From Agromyces mangrovi (GTDB taxonomy: Bacteria; Actinomycetota; Actinomycetes; Actinomycetales; Microbacteriaceae), in assembly GCF_030296695.1 (NCBI RefSeq), contig NZ_AP027737.1, positions 248,001 through 312,000 of the forward strand: a stretch of 64,000 nt of DNA, read 5' to 3'. Both the position numbers and the translations under genes were made by a program. Positions 20,597 to 29,882 of the stretch are shown here, piece by piece. The notes below the pieces were generated by a model that was given only the letters and a program-made list of their open reading frames with translations, made no database searches and had not been told where the DNA came from. Every line of letters begins with the position of its first letter. Position 1 is the first letter of the stretch.

Positions 20597-23488
20597 CGGA
20601 GGCTTGCCTTCCGGTCGTGCGCGAACGCGTCGGGCGTGTCGTTCGCCTGGGAGGTGAGGTCGAGGTCGCGACGCTCGCGTCGCGGAGGCACCGTGTCGGC
20701 GGTGTCCGCCGGGCCGGTGAGCACGAGGGTGACGTCGGCCGGCAGCATCCGGTCGAGCAGCTCGGCCCAGTCGCCGTGGCGTGCCGCGGGCACCGCGTCG
20801 TCTAGCTCGACGACGAGCACCGCGGGGCGCTCGGCGAGCGCGGCGACGACGAGCGCTGCGGCGCGGCCGACCGGGTCCAGGGTCGCCAGCGGGGCATCCG
20901 GGTGCACCTCGACGCCGGCACCGCGCAGTCGGTCGAGCGCGCGGTCGGTCGCCCGGGTCGAACCGGTCAGGCGCCACCACGGTGCAGCCGCGTCGACGCG
21001 CTCGGCGACGATCTCGCGCACGGTGCGATCGCCGTCGGCGGATGCTCCGGGGAGGTCGACGAGGGCCACGCGACGCATCGCGCGCGACGCGTCCGACGGC
21101 AGCGGAGCACCGAGCACGTGCACCCGGCCGGAGACCGGTTCGAGGCGCCCGGCGAGCGTCGCGCCGACGATGCGGCGCGACGCGGCCGTACCGGTCACGT
21201 GCAGCACCCCCGGCGGGTACGCGCAGGTCGACCGGGCCGATCGGCTCGTCGTCGAGGCCGAACACGGCCTCCGACGCCCCGATCGCGTCGCCGTCGCGCG
21301 CCGCCCAGCTCGCGTCGTCGAGGTGCGTGCGCAGGCCCTCGCCCTCGATGTCGACGTCGGGCAGCAGCTTCGCGAGCCACGCCGGCAGCCACCACGCTGC
21401 GCGCCCGGCGAGCGCCATGGCTGCCGGCACGAGCGTCATGCGCACGAGGAACGCGTCGAACGCGACGCCCACTGCGAGCGCGAAGGCGATGCCCTTGATG
21501 ACGCCCGAGCCCTCGGGCACGAACGCGAAGAAGACGAAGAACATGATGAGCGCGGCCGCCGTGACCACGCGCGCGGCGTGCTGGAAACCGTGCACGACCG
21601 ACGCGCGCGGGCGCCCGGTGCGCACGTACTCCTCGCGCATGCCGGAGACGAGGAACACCTGGTAGTCCATCGCGAGGCCGAACAGCACGGCCATGAGGAT
21701 GATCGGCAGGAAGCTGAGGATCGGGCCGGGTTCGATGTGCAGCAGGTCGGCGAACCAGCCCCACTGGAAGATCGCGACGGTCGCGCCGATCGCGGCGAAC
21801 GCCGAGAGCAGGAAGCCGAGCGCGGCGGTGAGCGGCACATAGAGCGAGCGGAACACCACCATGAGCAGCAGCACCGACAACCCGACGACGATGAGCGCGA
21901 ACGGGATGAGTGCGTCGGAGAGCCGGTTGGAGATGTCGATCGAGACGGCCGTGTAGCCGGTGACGGCGATGGGCGTGCCGTAGTCGGCCTCGATCTCGGG
22001 CGCGAGCTCGCGGATCGACTCGACGAGTTCCTTGGTCGCCGGGTCGTCGGGAGCGGTCTCGGGGATGACGCGGATGATCGCCGTGTCGACGGTCTCGTTG
22101 GGGATGCCGTCGGCGACGTACTCGACGCCGTCGAGCTGGCCGAGGCGCGTCCCGATCGCGTCGAGATCGTCGAAGATGTCCGTGGTCTGCGTGATGTCGA
22201 CGGTGACGACGAGCGGGCCGTTGTAGCCCGGCCCGAAGCCGTCGGCCATGAGGTCGTACGCCTCGCGCACGGGCGCACCCTCGGGCTCGGAGCCGCTCGT
22301 CGGGAGGTTCAGGTCGAGGCTCAGTGCCGGCACCGCCGCGACGCCGAGCACGCCCACGACGGCGAGCGCCGCAACGACCGGCGCCTTCAGCACCGCGTCG
22401 ACCCAGCGGCGGCCCATCGGCCGCGAGCCGCCCTCATCGGCGGCGACCGCCCGGCGGGCGGTGCGCCCGCCCGGCTTCGGCGCCAGGCGCCCCTTGGCGA
22501 GGCCCATGACCGCCGGCAGTAGCGTGACCGCGCAGAGCACCGCGACGAGCACCGCGAGGGCGGCCGAGAGGCCCATGACCGACAGGAAGGGGATGCCCAC
22601 GACGAGCAGGCCGAGCAGCGCGATGATCACCGTGAGCCCGGCGAACACGACGGCGCCGCCTGCGGTGGCGACGGCTTCGGCCGCGGAGTCCTCGGGGTCG
22701 GCACCGCGCGCCAGTTGGGTCCGGTGGCGCGACAGGATGAACAGCGCGTAGTCGATGCCGACCGCGAGCCCGATCATGACGGCGAGCATCGGCGCGGTGC
22801 TCGAGACCGTGGTGAACGCGGCGGCGATCGAGATGCCGCCGAACGACACGCCCACGCCGATGAGCGCGCTGAGCAGCGGCATCCCTGCCGCGAGCAGCGA
22901 GCCGAACGTGACGACGAGCACGACCGCGGCGAACAGCACGCCGAACGCCTCGGTGATGGTGAGGCCGAACTCGGTCTCCTGGAACACGTCACCGCCGAAC
23001 GCCACCAGCAGCCCCGCATCCTCGCCGATCTCGGCGGTGTCGGTGACGGCCTCGATCTGCGCGTCGGTCACGTCGGTGACCTGCCCGTCGAACTGCACCT
23101 GGATGTACGCGGTGCGCCCGTCGCCCGAGACCGCATTGCCGGCGTACTCGTCGAACGGGCTGGTCGCCGAGGCGACCCCGTCGAGCGCCTCGAGCTCGTC
23201 GGCCATGTCCTCGATCGCCGTGCGATACGGCTCGGATTCGACGATGCCGCCCTCGGGCGCCTGCACGATGGCGTTCGCCGACGCGCCCGCGGTCTGCGGG
23301 AACACCGCCTCGAGCGTGTCGAGCGCGTCCTGCGACTCGGTGCCGGGAATCGCGTACGACTCCTGCAGCTGGCCGCCGAGGGCGACGCCGCCGCCGACGA
23401 GCGCGCCGAGCACGACGACCCAGCCGACCAGCACGAGCCAGGCGCGCCGGTACGAGAACCGGCCGAGACGGTGGAGGAGCAGTGCCAC
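20593..23488 (-). pseudogene. MMPL/RND-family transporter with degenerate ABC-ATPase-like C-terminal domain, frameshifted
   Basis: The N-terminal 745 residues are a full MMPL (RND) transporter: a first span at about 15-37, an external domain, five spans (about 170-330), a second external domain and five more spans (about 520-700, with FGLAMDYQVFLVSGMREEY). The proton-relay region is GLAVGIDYALFILSRHR. The last 220 residues, read in another frame, resemble an ABC ATPase: VPAGG, VLHVTGTAASRR where a P-loop should be, LATLDPVGRAAALVVAALAERP in the signature position and VLVVELDD as Walker B. The lysine and the LSGGQ motif are absent, so ATP hydrolysis is unlikely. The frame breaks in the G-run at 21207-21211 and needs one base removed or two added. 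Operon order is tetR, this gene, yhgE. Confidence 0.85.
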
Positions 23489-23498
23489 GGGGATGTCC

Positions 23499-24089
23499 TT
23501 ATCGCTGTGCGGTGACGGGTTCGAGCAGTTCGCCGACGATGCGGTTGAGCGCCCGGCGGACCACGTCGTCCTCGGCGAAGTCGGCCTCGTCGCGGTAGGT
23601 CATGCCGGCGACGAGGGCGTAGGCGGCCCCGCCGAGCGCGATGCCGAAGCGCAGGCGCTCCTCGGTGCTCGGCTGCTGGGCGAAGATGAGGTCGGTGAGG
23701 CGCCGGATCACGTCGTCGGTGCGCGTGCAGACGGGCACGCCGGCGAACGACGACCGGTGGTTGATGAAGGTGAACACCTCGAGTCGGTGCGCGAGCAGCA
23801 TCTCGATGAACCGCTCGCGGAACCGCACCCAGTCGTCGGCGGCGAGGTCGGATGCCACGAGCTCGTCGATCACGTGCTCGAGCGCCTCCAGCGCGGGCGA
23901 GATCGCCGCCTCGAGCAGCGCCTCCTTGGAGCCGAAGTGGTACAGCACGCTCGACTTGGCGTATCCGGCGTCATCGGCGATCTGCTGCAGCGAGGCGCCC
24001 GCGAAGCCGCTGGCGGCGAAGTGCCGCAGGGCCGTGTCGCGCAGCGCGTCGCTCGGCGCCGTGCGCGCCTCGGGCGTCGTGGTGGTCAC
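23499..24089 (-). CDS. TetR-family transcriptional repressor
   Basis: A 196-residue regulator with an N-terminal helix-turn-helix (about 10-55: FAGASLQQIADDAGYAKSSVLYHFGSKEALL) and a helical ligand/dimer domain. GTG at 24089 is preferred over the longer frame because TACGCT ends 6 bases upstream, giving a leaderless start. A perfect 16-bp palindrome lies just beyond the -10 box, so it probably represses its own operon. The MMPL gene starts 11 bases after its stop and YhgE follows, making a three-gene unit. By analogy it would respond to a lipid or toxic compound handled by the transporter; the ligand is unknown. Confidence 0.9.
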   Translation of the reverse strand: MTTTTPEARTAPSDALRDTALRHFAASGFAGASLQQIADDAGYAKSSVLYHFGSKEALLEAAISPALEALEHVIDELVASDLAADDWVRFRERFIEMLLAHRLEVFTFINHRSSFAGVPVCTRTDDVIRRLTDLIFAQQPSTEERLRFGIALGGAAYALVAGMTYRDEADFAEDDVVRRALNRIVGELLEPVTAQR

Positions 24090-24103
24090 CCCAGCAGCGT
24101 AGG

Positions 24104-24119
24104 CTGACCGATCGGTCAG
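24104..24119. promoter_or_regulatory. TetR operator, perfect 16-bp palindrome
   Basis: CTGACCGATCGGTCAG reads the same on both strands and lies directly upstream of the TACGCT -10 box of tetR. Such TGACCGATCGGTCA sites are typical for actinobacterial TetR repressors. Confidence 0.75.
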
Positions 24120-24187
24120 GACGGAATCGAGCGGCTGGATTCCAAGGTTGCTCTCAGGCTCGCGACACATCGCGGTAGCGTGGGCGC

Positions 24188-24376
24188 ATGCGCAAGTACC
24201 TCTTCAGCGGTGCAGTGATCAGTTCGCTCATCAGCGGCATCGGCGTGGTCCGCGCGACGGCCAGCGGGCCGCGCGACTGGAGGCTGCTGCTGATGTGGGT
24301 CGCCTGGGGCGCGAGCCTCGCGATCGCGATCGGCACGGTCGCCGACGAGCGCGCGCTCGAGGAACTCGAGGACTGA
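24188..24376 (+). CDS. hypothetical small membrane protein
   Basis: A 62-residue protein with two hydrophobic segments (about 5-22 and 32-50) around a basic loop and an acidic tail (ADERALEELED). No homologous family is recognised. It is accepted because TAGCGT ends 6 bases before the ATG, giving a leaderless promoter of the type used by its neighbours, and because codon positions show the usual GC bias. Confidence 0.6.
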   Translation: MRKYLFSGAVISSLISGIGVVRATASGPRDWRLLLMWVAWGASLAIAIGTVADERALEELED

Positions 24377-24474
24377 CGCCGCCCATCCACAGGGGCGGCG
24401 TGTCGAGCGGGTGATACCGCCGCGGGCATACGACACTGGGTGGAGCAGTCGTTCCACTCCCGGAAGGGGCCCGC

Positions 24475-24894
24475 ATGTTCCGCCGCCGTCGGCGCCGCAA
24501 GGCGCAAGCCGCAGCCGCCGAGGCGCCGAAGCAGATCACCCTCACCGGTGAGCAGGTCTTCGACCTCCTGAACGCCCGCCTCGCGCAGTTCATCGGCGCC
24601 TCCGGCGACTGGACCCTCGTCCGCCGCACCGACGACGACACCGACGGCATCTTCCGCGCGATGGTCACGCACCAGATCGCCGCCGAGCTCACCCGCGAGA
24701 TCCTCGCGACGCAGGCGGACGCGCACGCCACTGGCGATGCCGAGCACGCGGCGGCCACGAGCGAGATGGCCCTCAGCTGGACGCCCGAGCCACTCGTCGT
24801 CTGGGCCGACCCGACGGATGCCCCGAAGGCCGACGCCGTGGCCGACATCTCGCCCGTCGCTGCCGACGAGCTCGAGACCGCCGACGCCGCGTAG
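24475..24894 (+). CDS. hypothetical protein
   Basis: A 139-residue soluble protein with a strongly basic start (MFRRRRRRK), an acidic tail and a middle part (about 20-90) with helix-forming sequence TLTGEQVFDLLNARLAQFIG. Function unknown. GGAAGGGG stands 6-13 bases before the ATG and supports the start. The arginine stretch could contact nucleic acid or membrane lipids, which is only inference. Confidence 0.65.
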   Translation: MFRRRRRRKAQAAAAEAPKQITLTGEQVFDLLNARLAQFIGASGDWTLVRRTDDDTDGIFRAMVTHQIAAELTREILATQADAHATGDAEHAAATSEMALSWTPEPLVVWADPTDAPKADAVADISPVAADELETADAA

Positions 24895-25019
24895 CGAACG
24901 GCCGCCCGCCCGCGGGTGAAAATTCCGGGCCCCGTTTTTGTACGGGCATCCGCGCGCAGCCCTGTCGCCGCTGCATAACGTGAGAACCGCCGATCCACTC
25001 GACCGACGGGAACCCGCCC

Positions 25020-25697
25020 ATGTCCTCACGTTCCACCGTCCGCGATCTCGCCCAGATCGCGGTCTTCGCCGCCCTCATCGCCGGGCTCAGCCTGCCCGGC
25101 GCCATCCCGATCGGGTCGCTGGGCGTGCCGATCACGCTGCAGACGCTCGGCGTCATGCTCGCCGGCGCCATCCTCGGCCCGCGCAAGGGCACCCTCGCGG
25201 TCACGACCTACGTGGTGCTCGCGCTCATCGGCCTGCCGATCCTGCCCGGCGGCCGTGGCGGCCTCGGCGTCTTCGTCGGCCCGACCGGCGGCTACCTGCT
25301 CGGGTTCATCCTCGGCGCGTTCGTGATCGGCTGGTGCACCGCGCGCCTGCTCCCCCGTTACAGCATCCTGCCCGCGCTGCTCGTCACGGCGATCGGCGGC
25401 ATCCTCGCGATCTACCTCGTCGGCGTCCCGTGGACCGCCGTCACGGTCGGCATCCCGCTCGACGCCGCCGCGCTCGGCGCGCTCGCGTTCATCCCGGGCG
25501 ACCTCATCAAGGTGGTCGTGACCGTGCTCGTCGCCTCCGCGGTGCACCGCGCCTGGCCGGGCATCATCGAGCCGAAGCCGTGGCCGTGGGCGTCTGCGAC
25601 GGGCGAGACGGATGCCTCCGGCGCGACCGTCGGCCCCGAGGCATCCGACCGCCCTGCCGTCGCCGACCCGTCGGTGCAGCAGGACGACCGCTCCTGA
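25020..25697 (+). CDS. bioY: biotin transporter substrate-binding S component
   Basis: A 225-residue BioY protein, the membrane subunit that binds biotin in ECF transporters. Six spans are visible and the family motifs appear: GVPITLQTLGVMLAG, GPRKGTLAV, GGRGGLGVFVGPTGGYLLGF and FIPGDLIKVV. The last 35 residues are a polar extension beyond the usual BioY length. It heads bioY-bioM-bioN with 2- and 4-base junctions, the classic tripartite importer. TAACGT about 35 bases upstream is a possible -10; I saw no BioQ- or BirA-type operator. Confidence 0.95.
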   Translation: MSSRSTVRDLAQIAVFAALIAGLSLPGAIPIGSLGVPITLQTLGVMLAGAILGPRKGTLAVTTYVVLALIGLPILPGGRGGLGVFVGPTGGYLLGFILGAFVIGWCTARLLPRYSILPALLVTAIGGILAIYLVGVPWTAVTVGIPLDAAALGALAFIPGDLIKVVVTVLVASAVHRAWPGIIEPKPWPWASATGETDASGATVGPEASDRPAVADPSVQQDDRS

Positions 25698-25699
25698 GC

Positions 25700-26380
25700 A
25701 TGACCGAGATCGTCTTCGAGCACGTGGCGCATCGCTTCGGCGACGTGCCCGTGCTCGAGGACGTCTCGCTGCGCCTCGACGAGCGCCGCATCGGCATCGT
25801 CGGCGCCAACGGGTCGGGCAAGTCGACGCTCGCGCGCATGGTCAACGGGCTCGTGCAGCCGACCTCCGGGCGCGTGCTCGTCGACGGCCTCGACGTGGCC
25901 CGCCGGGGCCGCGAGGTGCGGCGCCTGGTCGGGTTCGTCTTCACCGACCCCGACAACCAGATCGTCATGCCGACGGTGCGCGAGGACGTCGCGTTCACCC
26001 TGCGTCGGCACAAGCTGCCGGCCGACGAGGCGGCCGCGCGCGTCGACGAGGCGCTCGAGACGTTCGGTCTCTCCGACCTCGCCGATCGGCCCGCGCACAA
26101 GCTCTCGGGCGGCCAGAAGCAGCTGCTCGCCCTCGCGGCGGTGCTCGTCGCGCGCCCCGCGGTGCTCGTCGCCGACGAGCCGACCACCCTGCTCGACGCC
26201 CGCAACGCGCGGATCGTGGGCGAGCACCTCGCCGCGCTCCCCCAGCAGCTCGTGATGGTCACCCACCACCTCGACGCCCTCGCCGACTTCGACCGCGTGC
26301 TCGTGGTCGACGCCGGCCGGATCGTCGCCGACGACGTGCCCGCCGCAGCACTGGCCGCCTATCGCGAGGTCGTCGCGTGA
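25700..26380 (+). CDS. bioM: ECF-type biotin transporter ATP-binding protein
   Basis: A 226-residue ABC ATPase. Walker A is GANGSGKST near residue 35, the Q-loop FTDPDNQIV near 88, the signature LSGGQKQLL near 137, Walker B VLVADEPTTLLD and the switch histidine in MVTHHLD. FTDPDNQ in the Q-loop is typical of ECF A components. It powers biotin uptake together with BioN and BioY. The ATG at 25700 follows the bioY stop by 2 bases; the bioN start overlaps its stop by 4. Confidence 0.94.
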   Translation: MTEIVFEHVAHRFGDVPVLEDVSLRLDERRIGIVGANGSGKSTLARMVNGLVQPTSGRVLVDGLDVARRGREVRRLVGFVFTDPDNQIVMPTVREDVAFTLRRHKLPADEAAARVDEALETFGLSDLADRPAHKLSGGQKQLLALAAVLVARPAVLVADEPTTLLDARNARIVGEHLAALPQQLVMVTHHLDALADFDRVLVVDAGRIVADDVPAAALAAYREVVA

Positions 26381-26967
26381 TCGGCTTCGCGGTGCCGGGC
26401 ACCTCGGTGCTGCATCGGATGCGGCCGGGAGTGAAGCTCGCGCTCCTGGCCGCGGCCGTCACCGTGCTCGCGGTGCTGCGCGACCCGGTCCCGCTCGCCG
26501 CCGCCTTCGTGCTGGCGTGCGCGCTGGTGCCGCTCGCGCACCTGCCGCTGCGACAGACCGCCCGGCAGGTGACGCCCGTGCTGTGGCTGCTCGCGGTCGC
26601 GGTACCGGTGCACGCCTGGTTCGGCACCTGGGCGGATGCCGCGGCGATGGCGCTGCGCATCCTCACGGCCGTGACCCTGGCCGCCGTTTTCACCATGACC
26701 ACGCGGGTCGAGGCCCTGCTCGACACCGTGCAGGCGGCGCTGCGCCGCGTGCCGTGGATCGACTCGGAGCGCGTCGGCCTGGTGCTCGCCCTCACGATCC
26801 GCTGCGTGCCCCTGCTCGCCGCGATCGTGCGCGAGGTGCTCGACGCACGCCGTGCGCGCGGGGCCGGCGGGCCGCTGCGGGCGATCGCCGTGCCGGTGAT
26901 CGTCCGCTCGCTGCGCACGGCCGACGCCTTCGGCGAGGCGCTCGTGGCCCGCGGCTACGACGACTGA
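26377..26967 (+). CDS. bioN: ECF-type biotin transporter transmembrane protein
   Basis: A 196-residue CbiQ-like T component with about five spans and the coupling-helix motif ARRARGAG near residue 153. It couples ATP hydrolysis by BioM to BioY. The GTG start overlaps the bioM TGA (GTGA), which implies translational coupling; the N-terminus VIGFAVPGTSVLHRMRPGVK matches family members that start before the conserved RMRPG. Confidence 0.9.
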   Translation: MIGFAVPGTSVLHRMRPGVKLALLAAAVTVLAVLRDPVPLAAAFVLACALVPLAHLPLRQTARQVTPVLWLLAVAVPVHAWFGTWADAAAMALRILTAVTLAAVFTMTTRVEALLDTVQAALRRVPWIDSERVGLVLALTIRCVPLLAAIVREVLDARRARGAGGPLRAIAVPVIVRSLRTADAFGEALVARGYDD

Positions 26968-26998
26968 GCGGATGCGCGCGGGGCGGGAGTCGCTCGAG

Positions 26999-27598
26999 TC
27001 AGCTGGGCTGCGTGCCGCAGTTGGGCGGCAGCGTGATGCTGCAGTCCGGATTCTGGATCGGCGGCGTGCCCGGCGCCGTGAATCCGGCCACGACCGGTGG
27101 GTTCGCAGGATCGGGCGGAGTCGGCATGTTCCCCCAGGGGACGCTGATCGTTCCGTTGATGTCGGCGATGTTCCCACTGTCGCCGTTGCTCCCCGCGTTG
27201 AGGATCACGGTGACCGACTCGCCCGGAGCGAGTTCTGCGGGGAACGAGACGACCACGCCGGTCGTCGCGTTCACCGCCGCCTGGAAGAACAGGTCGATGT
27301 CGGGGCTGTCGTCGGTCACGACGATGGCAGCACCCGGCTCGTTGTAGAGCCAGATCGTCTGGTTCGTCGTGTTCGTCACCGACACCTCGAACACGTAGCC
27401 CTTCGTGAAGGCATCCGAGCACGAGGCCCCGGGTAGCTTGCACGCGCCACCGATGATGATCGTCGGTGGTCCGACCGACGCCGCGTAGGCGGGGACGCTC
27501 GCAGCGAGCAGGATCGCGGGGGCGCTCCACGCCAATCCCGCATTCACAGGTCTTCGCGACGGTCCACGAGAGGGTCCATCGGCTGATGGTGCGCGCAC
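26999..27598 (-). CDS. secreted protein with RR-containing signal peptide
   Basis: A 199-residue exported protein of unknown function. The N-terminus has arginines followed by VNAGLAWSAPAILLAASVPAYAAS, a signal peptide cut after AYA; this RR-x-AWSxPAI pattern recurs in Microbacteriaceae surface proteins. The mature part carries cysteines (GGACKLPGASCSD, NPDCSITLPPNC) and beta-rich sequence with VSVTNTTNQTI and LAPGESVTVIL, like immunoglobulin- or DUF11-type folds. GTG at 27598 is chosen because GAAAGG lies 6-11 bases upstream; a longer frame to 27715 lacks such a site. The 200 bases beyond hold no gene. Confidence 0.75.
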   Translation of the reverse strand: MRAPSADGPSRGPSRRPVNAGLAWSAPAILLAASVPAYAASVGPPTIIIGGACKLPGASCSDAFTKGYVFEVSVTNTTNQTIWLYNEPGAAIVVTDDSPDIDLFFQAAVNATTGVVVSFPAELAPGESVTVILNAGSNGDSGNIADINGTISVPWGNMPTPPDPANPPVVAGFTAPGTPPIQNPDCSITLPPNCGTQPS

Positions 27599-27798
27599 GC
27601 CCGACCTTTCGTCGGCCGCGCAGTGGTTCGGGTGCGCGGATGTTCGTAGGCGGGGGCTACGGATTGAAGGGATGCTACGCCGGGGATGATGCGTTGTCGA
27701 CCCCCTGGCGCACACGGGGGAACTCTGGTCTCCTCCGCTGGCTCGAGCGCATGCCGCTGCCGATCGACGTCCGGCAACGGAGCCCCGGCCTCGGGCGG

Positions 27799-29610
27799 CT
27801 ACCCCTTGTGGCGGGGCTTGCGCAGCGGTCGGTCGTCGCGGTCGTCGCGCGACTTCCGGGATCCACGGTCGTCCCAGTCGCGGCGCGGGCCGCGGTCGTC
27901 GCGGTCGCGGCGCTTCGGGGCGCCCGTGTCGGGACGCAGCTCGATGAGCTTGCCCGAGATGCGCGTGCCGGAGAGCCGGTCGAGCACGTCGCCGGGCAGG
28001 TCGGCGGGCAGCTCGACGAGCGAGAACGCCGGGCGGATCTGGATCGCGCCGAAGTCGTCGCGCTGCAGCCCGCCCTCGTTGGCGAGCGCGCCGACGATCT
28101 GGCGGGGCTCGACGCGGTGGCGCTTGCCGACCGCGATGCGGTAGGTCTCCATGGGCTTGCCGCTGCCGCGACGCGGGCGCGCACCCCGTTCGCCGCCGTC
28201 GCGGTCGCGCGCGGGACGGTCGTCGCGCTCGCGGCGCGGGCGCTCGGGCTCGGGCTCCATGAGCAGGGGCGAGTCGCCCTGCGCGACCACGGCGAGCGCC
28301 GCGGCCACGTCGGCCTCGGGCACGTCATGGTGGCGCACGTAGTGGGCGATGATGTCGCGGAACCCGTCGATGCGCTCGTTCTGCGCGAGGGCAGCGGTGA
28401 TGCGGTCGTCGAACCGCGCGAGACGGGTAACGTTCACGTCGTCGACGCTCGGCAGCTGCATCTGCTCGATCGGCTGGCGGGTCGCCTTCTCGATGCGGTT
28501 GAGCAGGCCGCGCTCGCGCGGGGTCACGAAGCTGATCGCGTCACCGGAGCGACCGGCGCGGCCGGTGCGGCCGATGCGGTGCACGTACGGCTCGCTGTCG
28601 GTCGGGATGTCGAAGTTCACCACGTGGCTGATGCGCTCGACGTCGAGGCCTCTCGCCGCGACATCCGTCGCCACCAGGATGTCGAGCTTGCCCGACTTCA
28701 GCTGGTTGACCGTGCGCTCGCGCTGCGCCTGCGGCACGTCGCCGTTGATCGCCTGCGCCGAGTAGCCGCGCGCCCGGAGCTTCTCGGCGAGCTCCTCGGT
28801 GACGTTCTTGGTGCGGACGAAGATGATCATGCCCTCGAAGTTCTCGACCTCGAGGATGCGGGTGAGCGCATCGACCTTCTGGGCGTACGAGACGACCAGG
28901 TAGCGCTGCGTGATGTTCGCGCTGGTCTGGGTCTTCGCCTTGACCGTGATCTCCTCGGGGAGGTTCAGGTACTGCTGCGAGATGCGGCGGATCGCGGCCG
29001 GCATGGTCGCCGAGAACAGTGCGACCTGCTTGTCGTCCGGCGTCTCGGCGAGGATCGTCTCGACGTCCTCCGCGAAGCCCATCTTCAGCATCTCGTCGGC
29101 CTCGTCGAGCACGAGGTACTTGAGCTCCGACAGGTCGAGCGTGCCCTTGTCGAGGTGGTCCATGATGCGGCCCGGGGTGCCGACGACGATGTGCACGCCG
29201 CGGCGCAGCGCGGACAGCTGCACGCCGTAGCCCTGGCCGCCGTAGACGGGCAGGATGTGCACGCCGCGCATGCGAGCGGCGTACTTCTCGAACGCCTCGC
29301 AGACCTGCAGGGCGAGCTCGCGCGTCGGCGCGAGCACGAGCGCCTGCGGCTGCTTCTGCGACACGTCGAGCCGCGCGAGGATCGGCAGCGCGAACGCCGC
29401 CGTCTTGCCGGTGCCGGTCTGGGCGAGGCCGACGACGTCGCGCCCGCTCAGGAGGGTCGGGATGGTCGCCGCCTGGATCGCGGAGGGGGTCTCGTAGCCG
29501 ACGTCGTCGAGTGCCTTCAGCACCTCGCCGTCGAGTCCGAGGTCGGAGAAGGTGGTCGCGGCCGGCTCTTCGGGAGCCGCTGCCTCGACGTGGGCGTCGC
29601 TTGAAGTCAC
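27799..29610 (-). CDS. deaD: DEAD-box ATP-dependent RNA helicase
   Basis: A 603-residue DeaD/CsdA-type helicase that unwinds RNA in ribosome assembly and cold adaptation. Motifs: Q-motif near residue 42, AQTGTGKT (I), PTRELALQ (Ia), TPGR (Ib), DEAD (II), SAT (III), and HRIGRTGRAG (VI) near 345. A DbpA-like RNA-binding domain follows (about 470-550), then a tail rich in Arg and Asp (RDRDDRGPRRD), typical of disordered RNA-binding ends. The GTG at 29610 has TAGCCT 5 bases before it and no ribosome binding site, so the message is probably leaderless. Confidence 0.94.
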   Translation of the reverse strand: MTSSDAHVEAAAPEEPAATTFSDLGLDGEVLKALDDVGYETPSAIQAATIPTLLSGRDVVGLAQTGTGKTAAFALPILARLDVSQKQPQALVLAPTRELALQVCEAFEKYAARMRGVHILPVYGGQGYGVQLSALRRGVHIVVGTPGRIMDHLDKGTLDLSELKYLVLDEADEMLKMGFAEDVETILAETPDDKQVALFSATMPAAIRRISQQYLNLPEEITVKAKTQTSANITQRYLVVSYAQKVDALTRILEVENFEGMIIFVRTKNVTEELAEKLRARGYSAQAINGDVPQAQRERTVNQLKSGKLDILVATDVAARGLDVERISHVVNFDIPTDSEPYVHRIGRTGRAGRSGDAISFVTPRERGLLNRIEKATRQPIEQMQLPSVDDVNVTRLARFDDRITAALAQNERIDGFRDIIAHYVRHHDVPEADVAAALAVVAQGDSPLLMEPEPERPRRERDDRPARDRDGGERGARPRRGSGKPMETYRIAVGKRHRVEPRQIVGALANEGGLQRDDFGAIQIRPAFSLVELPADLPGDVLDRLSGTRISGKLIELRPDTGAPKRRDRDDRGPRRDWDDRGSRKSRDDRDDRPLRKPRHKG

Positions 29611-29668
29611 GCTTCAGGCTACTCCCCGCGCCTGTGACGACGCCGGACGCGCCGCGGTGACGCGGTGG

Positions 29669-29872
29669 CTATGCCGAGATCAGCGGAGTCGGTACGTGCT
29701 CGTTCGAGTCGACGAGGTCGCGCAGCACGTCGGCGAGCAGGGCGCGCATGCCGGCTTCGGCTTCGGCCCGCGTGTCGGCGACGTTCGAGAGGGATGGAAA
29801 CTCGGACACGAGGCCGACGTACTCGCCGTAGTGGTGCTCGACCCGAACCACGTAGTCGTCTGCGGTGTACAT
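29669..29872 (-). CDS. hicB: HicB-family antitoxin
   Basis: A 67-residue protein with the HicB fold pattern: VVRVEHHYGEYVGLVSEFPSL, then a TRAEAEAGMRALLADVL helix and a terminal PTPL. HicB binds and blocks HicA and represses the operon; no extra DNA-binding domain is present here, so this is the short form. The ATG at 29872 is set by GAGGAGGG 5 bases upstream and lies 10 bases after the hicA stop; an upstream ATG at 29893 overlaps hicA and was rejected. Confidence 0.75.
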   Translation of the reverse strand: MYTADDYVVRVEHHYGEYVGLVSEFPSLSNVADTRAEAEAGMRALLADVLRDLVDSNEHVPTPLISA

Positions 29873-29882
29873 GCGTCCCTCC

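Noticed and set aside
18209-22522. A 1,437-codon plus-strand frame
   Set aside because: Antisense shadow of yhgE and mmpL, rich in Arg/Glu/Asp repeats.
24895-25019. BioQ or BirA operator upstream of bioY
   Set aside because: No convincing TGAAC-N3-GTTCA-type or BirA-type inverted repeat was found.
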